From: Streptomyces cupreus
Lineage (GTDB): Bacteria; Actinomycetota; Actinomycetes; Streptomycetales; Streptomycetaceae
Length of the DNA stretch: 64,000 nucleotides
NCBI RefSeq assembly: GCF_014257025.1
Contig: NZ_JACMSF010000025.1
Location: 1 to 64,000 of the forward strand
Direction: 5' to 3'
The position numbers and the translations under genes were made by a program. The notes beneath the pieces were generated by a model. That model had not been told where the DNA came from. It made no database searches and worked only from the letters and a program-made list of their open reading frames with translations. Position 1 is the stretch's first letter. The number at the start of each line of letters is the position of its first letter. Positions 8,253-16,404 of this stretch are shown here, piece after piece.

Positions 8253-9080
8253 GTGCAGTTACGACCAAGAACAGCTGTGGTGACCGGCGCGGCCAGTGGC
8301 ATCGGCCTCGCCCTGAGCGCCCGCTTCGCGCGGGCCGGCGTCGGTGTGGTCATGACGGACGTCGAGGGCGACGGGGTGCACCGCCGGGCCGCCGAACTCG
8401 CCGCACAGGGCGGGGAGATCACGGCGGTGACGGCCGACCTGACCGACCCGGATGCGGTCGAACGGCTCGCAGACATGGCGTTCGACCGGTTCGGCGATGT
8501 CGATGTGGTGTGCAACAACGCCGGGGTCCTCGGGCCGGTCGGACAGCCGTTGTGGACGGTGCCGCTGGAGGAGATGCGGCGGGTCTTCGATGTGAACCAC
8601 TGGGCGCACGTCCTGGTGGCCCGCGCCTTCGTCCCCCGGCTGATCGACAGCGGCCGTCCCGCCCATCTGATCCATACGGCCTCGATGTCCGCCTTCGTCG
8701 TCGGCGCGGGCAGCGCCGCCTACGCCGCCTCCAAGCATGCCGACCTGGCGGTCGCCCGCAGTCTGCGCGCGGACCTGCAAGGCACCCCGGTCCGGGTGTC
8801 GGTGTTGTGTCCCGGCCGGGTCGACACGCCCATGGTCCAGGGCCTTCAGGCCCCGCGCGGCGCGGGCGGTGACACCACGGTGAGCGCCGAGGAGGTCGCC
8901 GGACTCGTGTGGGAGGCCCTCGGGACCGACCGCTTCTACCTGTTCAGCAACTCCGACGCCGCGCTGCGGCTGCGCGACCAGTTCGACGACGTACGGCGTC
9001 ATGTTTCCCTTCCGCCCCCTTCCCCCGAGGAGGAATTGTGGCCCGCACCGAAAGCGACGACCGTAGCGACGAAACATTAA
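8253..9080 (+). CDS. pntF: Short-chain dehydrogenase PntF (11-hydroxy to 11-oxo)
   Basis: A 275-residue classical SDR with the TGAASGIG cofactor loop, NNAG, the catalytic Ser (IHTASM) and YAASK. Homologues PtlF/PenF oxidise the 11-beta-hydroxyl of 1-deoxypentalenic acid to the ketone, the substrate for the Baeyer-Villiger step. It starts at GTG 8253, and the third codon is TTA (8259-8261). The 3' end overlaps pntE by 43 bp in another frame, and its TAA stop (9078-9080) is offset by one base from a TTA codon of pntE, so the two genes are tightly coupled. Confidence 0.93.
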   Translation: MQLRPRTAVVTGAASGIGLALSARFARAGVGVVMTDVEGDGVHRRAAELAAQGGEITAVTADLTDPDAVERLADMAFDRFGDVDVVCNNAGVLGPVGQPLWTVPLEEMRRVFDVNHWAHVLVARAFVPRLIDSGRPAHLIHTASMSAFVVGAGSAAYAASKHADLAVARSLRADLQGTPVRVSVLCPGRVDTPMVQGLQAPRGAGGDTTVSAEEVAGLVWEALGTDRFYLFSNSDAALRLRDQFDDVRRHVSLPPPSPEEELWPAPKATTVATKH

Positions 9081-10852
9081 CCATCGACCTGGAAGCGGTG
9101 AGGGAGAAATACCGGCAGGAACGCGACAAGCGCAACGTCGGCCGCACCTACCAGTTCGCGCGCGGTGACTTCAGCCGCTACGCACAGGACCCCTGCACCG
9201 AGCGGCAGGAGCGCGAGCCGCTCACCGACGAGGTGGACGTCGCGGTGGTCGGCGCCGGTATCGGCGGCCTGCTGACCGGCGCCCATCTGCGCCAGGAGAC
9301 CGGTCTGGACCGCATCCGGCTGATCGACGCCGCCGGTGACGTCGGCGGGACCTGGTACTGGAACCGCTTCCCCGGCGTCCGGTGCGACGTCGAGAGCTAC
9401 ATCTACATGCCGCTGCTCGAAGAGATCGGCACGGTGCCCACCGAGAAGTACGCGACCGGGCCTGAGATCTTCGCGCACCTCCAGGCGATCGCCCGCACGT
9501 ACGACCTCTACCGCGACGCCCTCTTCCAGACGTCCGTCACCGAGCTGCGCTGGGACGAGGCCGCCGGGAAGTGGCTGGTGAGCACCGACCGCGGGGATCT
9601 GATCCGGGCTCGGTACGTGGCCATGTCGATCGGTCTGATGCACCGCCCCAAACTCCCCGGGCTACCGGGCCTGGAGACGTTCGCCGGGCACTCCTTCCAC
9701 GCCAGCCGCTGGGACTTCGACTACACCGGCGGCGACAGCACCGGCGGCCTGACCAAGTTGCGGGACAAGAAGGTCGGCGTCATCGGCACCGGCTCGACCA
9801 CCATCCAACTCGCCCCGCACCTCGCCGAGTGGTCCGAGGAGCTCTACCTCTTCCAGCGCACCCCGGCCACGGTCGACGTGCGCGGCAACCGGCCCACCCC
9901 GCCCGACTGGGCGGCGAGCCTGGAACCGGGCTGGCAGCAGCGCCGTATGGAGAACTTCCACGCCCTGACCTCCGGTATCCCGCAGGACGAGGACCTGGTC
10001 CAGGACCGCTGGACCCAGACCACGGCCAAACTGGCCGCCGCGATCCTGCCCACCGGCGACACCGGGGGCGACCCGAAGGAGCGGGCGCTGGCTGCCGAGC
10101 GGGCGGACTTCCTCAAGATGGAGGAACTGCGCGCCCGCATCGACAGCGTCGTGACCGACCCCGCGACCGCCGCCGCGCTGAAGCCGTACTACCGCGTGTA
10201 CTGCAAGCGTCCCTGCTTCCACGACGGCTATCTGCACACCTTCAACCGGCCCAATGTGACCCTGGTGGACACCCAGGGGCAGGGCGTGGAGCGGCTCACC
10301 CCGGCCGGGGTGGTCGCGAACGGCCGGGAATACCCGGTCGACTGCCTCATCTTCGCCACCGGATTCGAGCACGAATTCTCCGTCCCGTACACCGACCGCG
10401 CCGGCTACGACATCGTGGGCCGGGGCGGCATAAAACTGTCGGAGAAATGGGCACAAGGGGCCCGTACTTTCCATGGACTTCAGGTGAACGGCTTCCCCAA
10501 CTGCTTCATCCTGTCCAAGGTCCAGGCCGGTCGGCACGTCAACATCGCCTACATGCTGGGCGAGCAGACCCGGCACCTCGCGCACATCGTCAAGTGCGTC
10601 GAGAAGCGCGGCCATCAGGTCGTGGAGGCCTCGGAGGCGGGCGAGAAGGAATGGTGCGAGGAGATCCTGCGGCTCGCCTCCAACGACCTCGACTTCCTGG
10701 AGAACTGCACGCCCGGCCTCTACAACAACGAGGGAAACCCCGGCGAACTGCCCGCGCTCAATTCCAGTTACGGCGGCGGCTCGGTGGAGTTCGTGAACAT
10801 TCTCAGGCGCTGGCGCGAGGCGGGCGATCTCGCCGGTCTCGAACTGCGCTGA
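9038..10852 (+). CDS. pntE: Baeyer-Villiger monooxygenase PntE
   Basis: A 604-residue type I BVMO. The FAD Rossmann motif VGAGIGG is at 71-77, the BVMO fingerprint FAGHSFHASRWD at 215-226 and the NADPH Rossmann motif VIGTGS at about 248. The N-terminal extension of about 65 residues is usual for this group. Known PenE/PntE turn 1-deoxy-11-oxopentalenic acid into pentalenolactone D; the close relative PtlE gives the regioisomeric neopentalenolactone D. The motifs cannot separate these, but the presence of pntM favours the PntE regiochemistry. The start is GTG 9038 after an AGGAGGAA site. Codon 14 is TTA (9077-9079). Confidence 0.93.
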   Translation: MARTESDDRSDETLTIDLEAVREKYRQERDKRNVGRTYQFARGDFSRYAQDPCTERQEREPLTDEVDVAVVGAGIGGLLTGAHLRQETGLDRIRLIDAAGDVGGTWYWNRFPGVRCDVESYIYMPLLEEIGTVPTEKYATGPEIFAHLQAIARTYDLYRDALFQTSVTELRWDEAAGKWLVSTDRGDLIRARYVAMSIGLMHRPKLPGLPGLETFAGHSFHASRWDFDYTGGDSTGGLTKLRDKKVGVIGTGSTTIQLAPHLAEWSEELYLFQRTPATVDVRGNRPTPPDWAASLEPGWQQRRMENFHALTSGIPQDEDLVQDRWTQTTAKLAAAILPTGDTGGDPKERALAAERADFLKMEELRARIDSVVTDPATAAALKPYYRVYCKRPCFHDGYLHTFNRPNVTLVDTQGQGVERLTPAGVVANGREYPVDCLIFATGFEHEFSVPYTDRAGYDIVGRGGIKLSEKWAQGARTFHGLQVNGFPNCFILSKVQAGRHVNIAYMLGEQTRHLAHIVKCVEKRGHQVVEASEAGEKEWCEEILRLASNDLDFLENCTPGLYNNEGNPGELPALNSSYGGGSVEFVNILRRWREAGDLAGLELR

Positions 10853-10887
10853 CCACCCCCACCCCTCTGCGAAAGGCGTCAACCCCC

Positions 10888-11787
10888 ATGGACGTAACGC
10901 CGATACCCGGCGCCGCTCTCGGCGCAGTCGTGCACGGCGCCCAGGTCACCGGCGACATGGACAAGACCCAGTTCGAGGAGATCTGGGCGGCGCTCGACAC
11001 GCATCTCGTCCTCGTCTTCCGCGGCCACAAGACCCCCTCCTACGAGGAGTTCCTGGCCTTCGGCCGCCGCTTCGGACACATCCCGAAGACCGGTCTGACC
11101 AGCGGCGCCCACCCCGAGCACAACGAGATCCTGATCGTCTCCAACCTGGTGGAGAACGGCCGCAAGATCGGCGTCGGCGACGCCGAGTGGATGGGCTGGC
11201 ACACCGACTACTCCTTCCGCCCCCGCGTCTCCCAGGTCGGTTTCCTGGAGGCCGTGGAAGTGCCGCTCTCCGGCGGCGGGGAGACCCTCTTCACCGACAT
11301 GTACGCGCTGTACGAGTCGCTGTCGCCCGAGGAGCGTAGGCGTCTGCACTCCTACCGGGTCCGCCACGCTCTGCGCACCGGGTACGAGGAGACCATCGAG
11401 GAGGAGCTCCAGGGCGAGGTGTCCCTCGGCGAGAGCACCGAGCCGATCCAGCCCGAGGACGGCACCTCCACCATCCACCCGCTGATCGCCCGCAATCCGC
11501 GCACCGGCCGCCAGTCGGTCTACGTCAGCACCCTGAACACCAAACGGATCGTGGACCTCGCCCCCGACGAGAGCCGCAAGCTGCTCGACGAACTGCTGTC
11601 GCACGCGGGCAAGCCCCAGTACACCTACGCCCACACCTGGCAGCCCGGGGACATCGTCATGTGGGACCAGCTCGGCACCGTGCACGCCAAACAGGCCTTC
11701 GACCCGGCCGAGAGGCGCATCATGCGCCAGGTCGTCAGCATCTTCGACGACCCGACCGAGCCCTGGCGCGCGGAGGTCGCCGCATGA
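10888..11787 (+). CDS. pntD: Fe(II)/2-oxoglutarate dioxygenase PntD (lactone D to E and F)
   Basis: A 299-residue TauD/TfdA-family dioxygenase with the metal ligands HTD at residues 105-107 and His266 (WDQLGTVHAKQ), followed by Arg in RRIMRQV for 2-oxoglutarate. Known PenD/PntD successively desaturate and epoxidise pentalenolactone D to E and F. It starts 35 bp after pntE, and its stop overlaps the next start in an ATGA, so it is translationally coupled to the prenyl diphosphate synthase. Confidence 0.93.
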   Translation: MDVTPIPGAALGAVVHGAQVTGDMDKTQFEEIWAALDTHLVLVFRGHKTPSYEEFLAFGRRFGHIPKTGLTSGAHPEHNEILIVSNLVENGRKIGVGDAEWMGWHTDYSFRPRVSQVGFLEAVEVPLSGGGETLFTDMYALYESLSPEERRRLHSYRVRHALRTGYEETIEEELQGEVSLGESTEPIQPEDGTSTIHPLIARNPRTGRQSVYVSTLNTKRIVDLAPDESRKLLDELLSHAGKPQYTYAHTWQPGDIVMWDQLGTVHAKQAFDPAERRIMRQVVSIFDDPTEPWRAEVAA

Positions 11788-12797
11788 GCACCGCTCCCGC
11801 CTGCCTGAGCCACAGTCGGGTCGCGATCACTCCGGCGCTGCGTGCCGCCGTCGACCGGCTCGATCACCGCTCACGTCACCAGGCGGCTTACCACTTCGGC
11901 TGGATCACCGCCGGCGGCGCGCCCACCAGCGCCGACGCGGGCAAGGCCGTACGTCCGGCGCTGGCGCTGCTGTCGGCCGAGGCGGTCGGCGCATCGCCGG
12001 AGGTCGCCCTGCCCGGCGCCGTCGCCGTGGAGCTCGTGCACAACTTCTCCCTGATCCACGACGATCTGATGGACGGGGACGAGGAGCGCCGTCACCGGCG
12101 CACGGTGTGGAAGCTGTGGGGCGCCTCCAGCGCGATCCTGACCGGTGACGCGTTGCTGGCGCTCGCCCAGGAGGTGCTGCTGGACTCCGGGCTGCCGACG
12201 GCGGCGCCCGCGGCCCGGCTGCTGGCCCGCACCACCCGGCATCTGATCCGAGGCCAGGTCCAGGACCTGTCCTTCGAACAGCGCTCGCACGTCACGGTCG
12301 AGGACTGCGTCGACATGGCCGCCGGCAAGACCGGCGCGCTGCTGTCGGCGAGCGCCGCGATCGGCGCCGTCCTCGCCGGGGCGCCGGAGGCGACGGTGGA
12401 CGCGCTGGCGCTCTACGGCGACCAGGTGGGCCTGTCCTTCCAGCTCGTCGACGACGTTCTCGGTATCTGGGGTGATCCGGCCGTCACCGGCAAGCCGGTC
12501 CACTCCGATCTGCGTTCCCGCAAGAAGTCCCTGCCGGTCAGTCACGCACTCAACCAGGACGGCCCGCTCAGCGTGGAGCTGGCCACCTGGCTCACCACCC
12601 CCGGCGAACCCGACGAGGAGGAACTGCGGCGCGTGGCCGACCTGATCGCGGGTGCCGGCGGCCGGGACTGGGCGCTGGCCGAGGCCGCCCGGCGGATGGC
12701 ACAGGCCGAGGACGCGCTGCGCGGCGTCGAGCTGGACGCCGGTGCGCGGGACGAACTCCTCGCGCTCGGACGGTTCGTCGTCGACCGCGAGGTGTGA
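11784..12797 (+). CDS. pntB: Farnesyl diphosphate synthase (PtlB type)
   Basis: A 337-residue polyprenyl synthetase. The first Asp-rich motif is DDLMD at 93-97 and the second is DDVLGIWGD. The residue five before the first motif is Phe88, an aromatic residue that in this family limits the chain to C15. This supports FPP rather than GGPP as the product, and FPP is the substrate of the adjacent pentalenene synthase. The ATGA overlap with pntD gives translational coupling. The gene dedicates precursor supply to this pathway. Confidence 0.88.
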   Translation: MSTAPACLSHSRVAITPALRAAVDRLDHRSRHQAAYHFGWITAGGAPTSADAGKAVRPALALLSAEAVGASPEVALPGAVAVELVHNFSLIHDDLMDGDEERRHRRTVWKLWGASSAILTGDALLALAQEVLLDSGLPTAAPAARLLARTTRHLIRGQVQDLSFEQRSHVTVEDCVDMAAGKTGALLSASAAIGAVLAGAPEATVDALALYGDQVGLSFQLVDDVLGIWGDPAVTGKPVHSDLRSRKKSLPVSHALNQDGPLSVELATWLTTPGEPDEEELRRVADLIAGAGGRDWALAEAARRMAQAEDALRGVELDAGARDELLALGRFVVDREV

Positions 12798-12898
12798 GAC
12801 CGGACCGGACCTGATCCCCGTACCCGTATCCCCTTCCTCCCCCTCATCAGAGCGCTACCCGTTCGGCTCCCACCCCCACCCACGTCAAGGATTCCCCC

Positions 12899-13912
12899 AT
12901 GCCCCAGGATGTCGACTTCTACATACCCCTGCCGGGCCGGCAGAGCCCGGACCACGCTCGCGCCGAGGCCGAGCAGCTGGCCTGGCCGCGCTCGCTCGGG
13001 CTGATCAGGTCCGAGGCGGCGGCCGAGCGTCATTTGCGCGGCGGCTACGCCGATCTGGCCTCCCGCTTCTATCCGCACGCCACCGGCGCGGATCTGGACC
13101 TGGGCGTCGACCTGATGTCGTGGTTCTTCCTCTTCGACGACCTCTTCGACGGGCCCCGCGGCGAGGACCCCGAGGAGGCCAAGAGCCTTACCGACGCAGT
13201 GGCGGCCGCGCTGGACGGACCGCTGTCCGCCTCGGCGCCCCCGATCGCGCACGGGTTCGCCGACATCTGGCGGCGCACCTGCGAGGGCATGACACCGGCC
13301 TGGTGCGCGCGCAGCGCCCGGCACTGGCGCAACTACTTCAACGGATATGTCGACGAGGCGGAGAGCCGGTTCTGGAACAAGCCGTACGACTCCGCCGCTC
13401 AGTACCTCGCCCTGCGGCGGCACACCATCGGCGTGCAGCCGACGGTGGACCTCGCTGAGCGCGCGGGCCGCTTCGAGGTGCCGCACCGGGTCTTCGACAG
13501 CGCGGTGCTCTCCGCGATGCTCCAGATCGCCGTCGACGTCAACCTGCTGCTCAACGACATCGCCTCGCTTGAGAAGGAGGAAGCCCGCGGCGAGCAGAAC
13601 AACATGGTCATGATCCTGCGCCGCGAGCACGGCTGGACCAAGAGCCGCAGCATCGGCCACATCCAGGGCGAGGTGCGTGCCCGGCTGGAGCAGTACCTGC
13701 TGCTGGAGTCCTGCCTGCCGAAGGTCGGCGAGATCTACCGACTGGACGCGGCCGAGCGCGAGGCCCTGGAGCGCTACCGCAACGACGCCGTGCGCACCGT
13801 GATCCGCGGTTCCTACGACTGGCACCGCTCCTCGGGCCGCTACGACGCCGAGTTCGCGCTCGCCGCCGGCGCCCAGGGCTATCTGGAGGAGCTCGGCAGC
13901 ACCGCCCACTAG
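12899..13912 (+). CDS. pntA: Pentalenene synthase
   Basis: A 337-residue class I sesquiterpene cyclase, the exact length of known pentalenene synthases. Active-site residues of the crystallised enzyme fall at identical numbers: Phe76, Phe77, the DDLFD motif at 80-84, the NSE triad Asn219/Ser223/Glu227 (NDIASLEKE) and Trp308-His309. It cyclises farnesyl diphosphate to the tricyclic hydrocarbon pentalenene, the first committed step. It lies 101 bp after the FPP synthase and 52 bp before the P450 that oxidises its product. Confidence 0.97.
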   Translation: MPQDVDFYIPLPGRQSPDHARAEAEQLAWPRSLGLIRSEAAAERHLRGGYADLASRFYPHATGADLDLGVDLMSWFFLFDDLFDGPRGEDPEEAKSLTDAVAAALDGPLSASAPPIAHGFADIWRRTCEGMTPAWCARSARHWRNYFNGYVDEAESRFWNKPYDSAAQYLALRRHTIGVQPTVDLAERAGRFEVPHRVFDSAVLSAMLQIAVDVNLLLNDIASLEKEEARGEQNNMVMILRREHGWTKSRSIGHIQGEVRARLEQYLLLESCLPKVGEIYRLDAAEREALERYRNDAVRTVIRGSYDWHRSSGRYDAEFALAAGAQGYLEELGSTAH

Positions 13913-13964
13913 CAGCGCCGTACAGCTGTCAACAGACCAGCAAAGACGGGAAGTTGAGAACCGA

Positions 13965-15359
13965 ATGTCTGACCAGACCACCTTCTCGGCGGGAGCGGCG
14001 CCCGGGGGGCTGCCCGTCGTGGGACACGCCCTCCAGATGATGCGTCACCCCGTGAACTTCATGACCTCGCTGTCGGCCCACGGGGACCTGGTCGAGATCA
14101 GGATCGGCCCCACCACGGCCTACGTCCCGACCCACCCCGAACTGCTGCGGCATGTGCTGACCAACGACCGCATCTTCGACAAGGGCGGCGTCTTCTACGA
14201 CCGGGCCCGGGACATCGCCGGCAACGGCCTGGTCACCTGCCCGTTCGCCGACCACCGCCGCCAGCGGCGGCTGATGCAGTCTGCGTTCACCCGCTCCCAG
14301 CTCAAGCGGTACGCCGAGGCCATGCACGCGGAGATCGAGGCCACGGCGTCGCGCTGGCACGACGGCATGGTCGTCGACGCCTTCCAGGAGATGTACGGCA
14401 TGGCCCTGCGCACGGTCGGCCGCACCCTGTACTCCACCCCCGTCAGCCCCGAACTGGCGGCGCAGGTGGAACGTTCCTTCGACGTCGTGCTCAACGGCCT
14501 GTTCCGGCAGATGTTCCTGCCGGCCTCGATCCGCCGGCTGCCTCTGCCCTCCCAGCGCCGCTACCGGAGCAACCTGGCCTTCCTGCACCAGACCACCCAG
14601 CGGCTGATCGACGACTACCGCAGCTCCGACACCGAGCGCGACGACCTGCTCGCCGCCCTGATCGCCTCCCGCGACGAGGACGGCGGCCGGCTGGGCGACA
14701 CGGAGATCCACGACCAGGTCATCACCGTCATGGCGGCCGGCACCGAGACCGTCGCCGGCACCCTCACCTGGGTCTTCTACCTGCTCTCCCAGCACCCGGA
14801 GATCGAGGCCGCGCTCTACGACGAGATCGACACCGTCCTCGACGGCCGCGCCCCGCAGTGGGACGACCTGCCGCACCTCTCCCTGGCCGACCGGATCATC
14901 TCCGAGACGCTGCGCCTGCACCCGCCGGCCTGGCTGTTCACTCGCCTCACCGCCTCGGAGACCGAACTCGCGGGCCGCCGGCTGCCGGCGGGCTCGACCG
15001 TCGTCTTCAGCCCCGCCGCGGTCGCCCAGTACGAGGAGGCATTCGACAACCCCACCAAGTTCGACCCCGACCGCTGGCTCCCGGACCGCGTCGCGCCAGC
15101 CTCCCGCCACGCTTACGTGCCGTTCGGCACCGGCGCCCGCAAGTGCATCGGCGACCTGTACGCGCGCACCGAGGCCACCCTGGGGCTGGCCACCATCCTC
15201 GGCCGCTGGCGGGTGACCTGCGAGCCCGGCATGGACGTCCGCCCGGTCCCGCTGGCCACCGTCTACCACCCGCGCCGGCTGCGCCTGAGGCTGGACGCGC
15301 GCACCCCGCGCCGGATGACGTCCGCCGTCCCCGCACCGGCCGGAGGTGACCCGGCATGA
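13965..15359 (+). CDS. pntI: Cytochrome P450 CYP183A, pentalenene C13 oxidase
   Basis: A 464-residue P450 with a proline-rich start, I-helix AAGTETVAGTL, K-helix ETLRLHP and heme loop FGTGARKCIGDLYARTE. Family members PtlI/PenI/PntI oxidise pentalenene at C13 through pentalen-13-ol to the aldehyde or acid. This is the last core gene. Its TGA overlaps the ATG of the ispH remnant (ATGA at 15356-15359), so the isoprenoid-supply module downstream is, or was, translated from the same message. Confidence 0.94.
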   Translation: MSDQTTFSAGAAPGGLPVVGHALQMMRHPVNFMTSLSAHGDLVEIRIGPTTAYVPTHPELLRHVLTNDRIFDKGGVFYDRARDIAGNGLVTCPFADHRRQRRLMQSAFTRSQLKRYAEAMHAEIEATASRWHDGMVVDAFQEMYGMALRTVGRTLYSTPVSPELAAQVERSFDVVLNGLFRQMFLPASIRRLPLPSQRRYRSNLAFLHQTTQRLIDDYRSSDTERDDLLAALIASRDEDGGRLGDTEIHDQVITVMAAGTETVAGTLTWVFYLLSQHPEIEAALYDEIDTVLDGRAPQWDDLPHLSLADRIISETLRLHPPAWLFTRLTASETELAGRRLPAGSTVVFSPAAVAQYEEAFDNPTKFDPDRWLPDRVAPASRHAYVPFGTGARKCIGDLYARTEATLGLATILGRWRVTCEPGMDVRPVPLATVYHPRRLRLRLDARTPRRMTSAVPAPAGGDPA

Positions 15360-15681
15360 GCGCGGGGAACGTCGTCCTGGCCCAGCCGCGCGGCTTCTGC
15401 GCGGGCGTACGGCGCGCCATCGGCATCGTCGAGCGGGCGCTGGACCTGCACGGCCCGCCGGTGTATGTGCGCAAGGAGATCGTGCACAACCACTACATCG
15501 TCTCGGAGCTGGAGAAACGCGGGGCGGTCTTCGTCGACAGCGAGGACGAGGTCCCGCAGGGCGCGGTCTGCGTCTTCTCCGCGCACGGCGTCTCGCCCGG
15601 AGTGCGGTCCGCCGCCGCGGGCCGGCGGCTCGAAGTCATCGACGCCACCTGCCCGCTGGTCTCCAAGGTGCACCAGGAAGC
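15356..15681 (+). pseudogene. ispH: IspH (HMBPP reductase), N-terminal third, deletion-fused to dxs
   Basis: The first about 108 residues are clear IspH: AQPRGFCAGVRRAI with the first cluster-binding Cys, the substrate HNH (VHNHYIVSELEKRG), SAHGVSP, and DATCPLVSKVHQEA with the second Cys. After HQEA the sequence jumps into the 3' end of dxs in another frame and hits TAG at 15707-15709. About two thirds of IspH, including the third cluster Cys, is missing, so the product cannot work. The intact ancestor would have made IPP and DMAPP from HMBPP using an external electron donor. The ATG overlaps the pntI stop. Confidence 0.88.
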
Positions 15682-16233
15682 GACGCCACCACCCTGCGGG
15701 AGGCCATAGCCTGCGACGACGGCCCGACCGCCCTGCGCTTCCCCAAAGGCGCCGGCGGCGACGACATCCCGGCCGTCGACACCTTCGCGGGGATCGACGT
15801 CCTGCACCGCGGCGAGCGGCCCGACCTCCTCCTGGTCTCCGTCGGAGCGATGGCCGCCACCTGCCTGGAGGTCGCCGGCCGACTGGCCGCGCAGGGCCTC
15901 GGCGTCACCGTCGTGGACCCCCGCTGGGTCAAGCCGGTCACGCCCGAACTCGTGGGGCTCGCCCTCGAACATCGGCTGGTCGCCACGGTCGAGGACAACG
16001 GCCGCGTCGGCGGAGTCGGGGCGCACATCGCCCAGGCACTGAGCGACGCCGGAGCGGCCCTGCCGGTCCGTGTCTTCGGCATCCCCCAGCACTTCCTCGA
16101 CCACGGCTCACGCTCCGACGTCCTGGAGGCCAGCGGTCTCACCCCCCGCCGTCTCACCCACGCGCTGCTGGAATCCCTGCCCTCCGGATGGCAGGCCCGG
16201 CGGGGAGCCACCGACTCCCTCGCCGTCGGCTGA
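15682..16233 (+). pseudogene. dxs: 1-deoxyxylulose-5-phosphate synthase (DXS), C-terminal third
   Basis: About 183 residues match the DXS transketolase C-terminal domain (DATTLREAIACDDGPTALRF, then TVVDPRWVKPVTPELV and VEDNGRVGGVGAHIAQAL), ending at TGA 16231-16233. The thiamine-diphosphate and pyrimidine domains are gone. The junction with ispH is abrupt at about 15681, which implies a deletion of roughly 2 kb or more covering the rest of ispH and the first two thirds of dxs. An ancestral order ispH-dxs-ispG is implied. No start codon or ribosome site serves this piece. Confidence 0.87.
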
Positions 16234-16404
16234 CACCGGGCACCCGACGGGCGGTCGGCACCCACCCGCACGGTGAGATCCCGCCGACCGCCCGCCGCCG
16301 CGCCCTGTCTCCAGGTGTCCAGCGTTTCCACACCCCTCAACGGCACACGGTCATCAGCCACCACCCGGTCCGCCCGGACCGGCCGACCCTCTTGGGGAAC
16401 TGCC

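Noticed and set aside
9571..11787. A 738-codon frame overlapping pntE that continues as pntD
   Set aside because: The first 440 codons are a shadow of pntE in another frame. The real protein starts at ATG 10888, so this is not a fusion.
3338..15359. Neopentalenolactone (ptl-type) assignment
   Set aside because: That cluster lacks the CYP161C P450. Here pntM with Met77/Met81/Phe232 is present.
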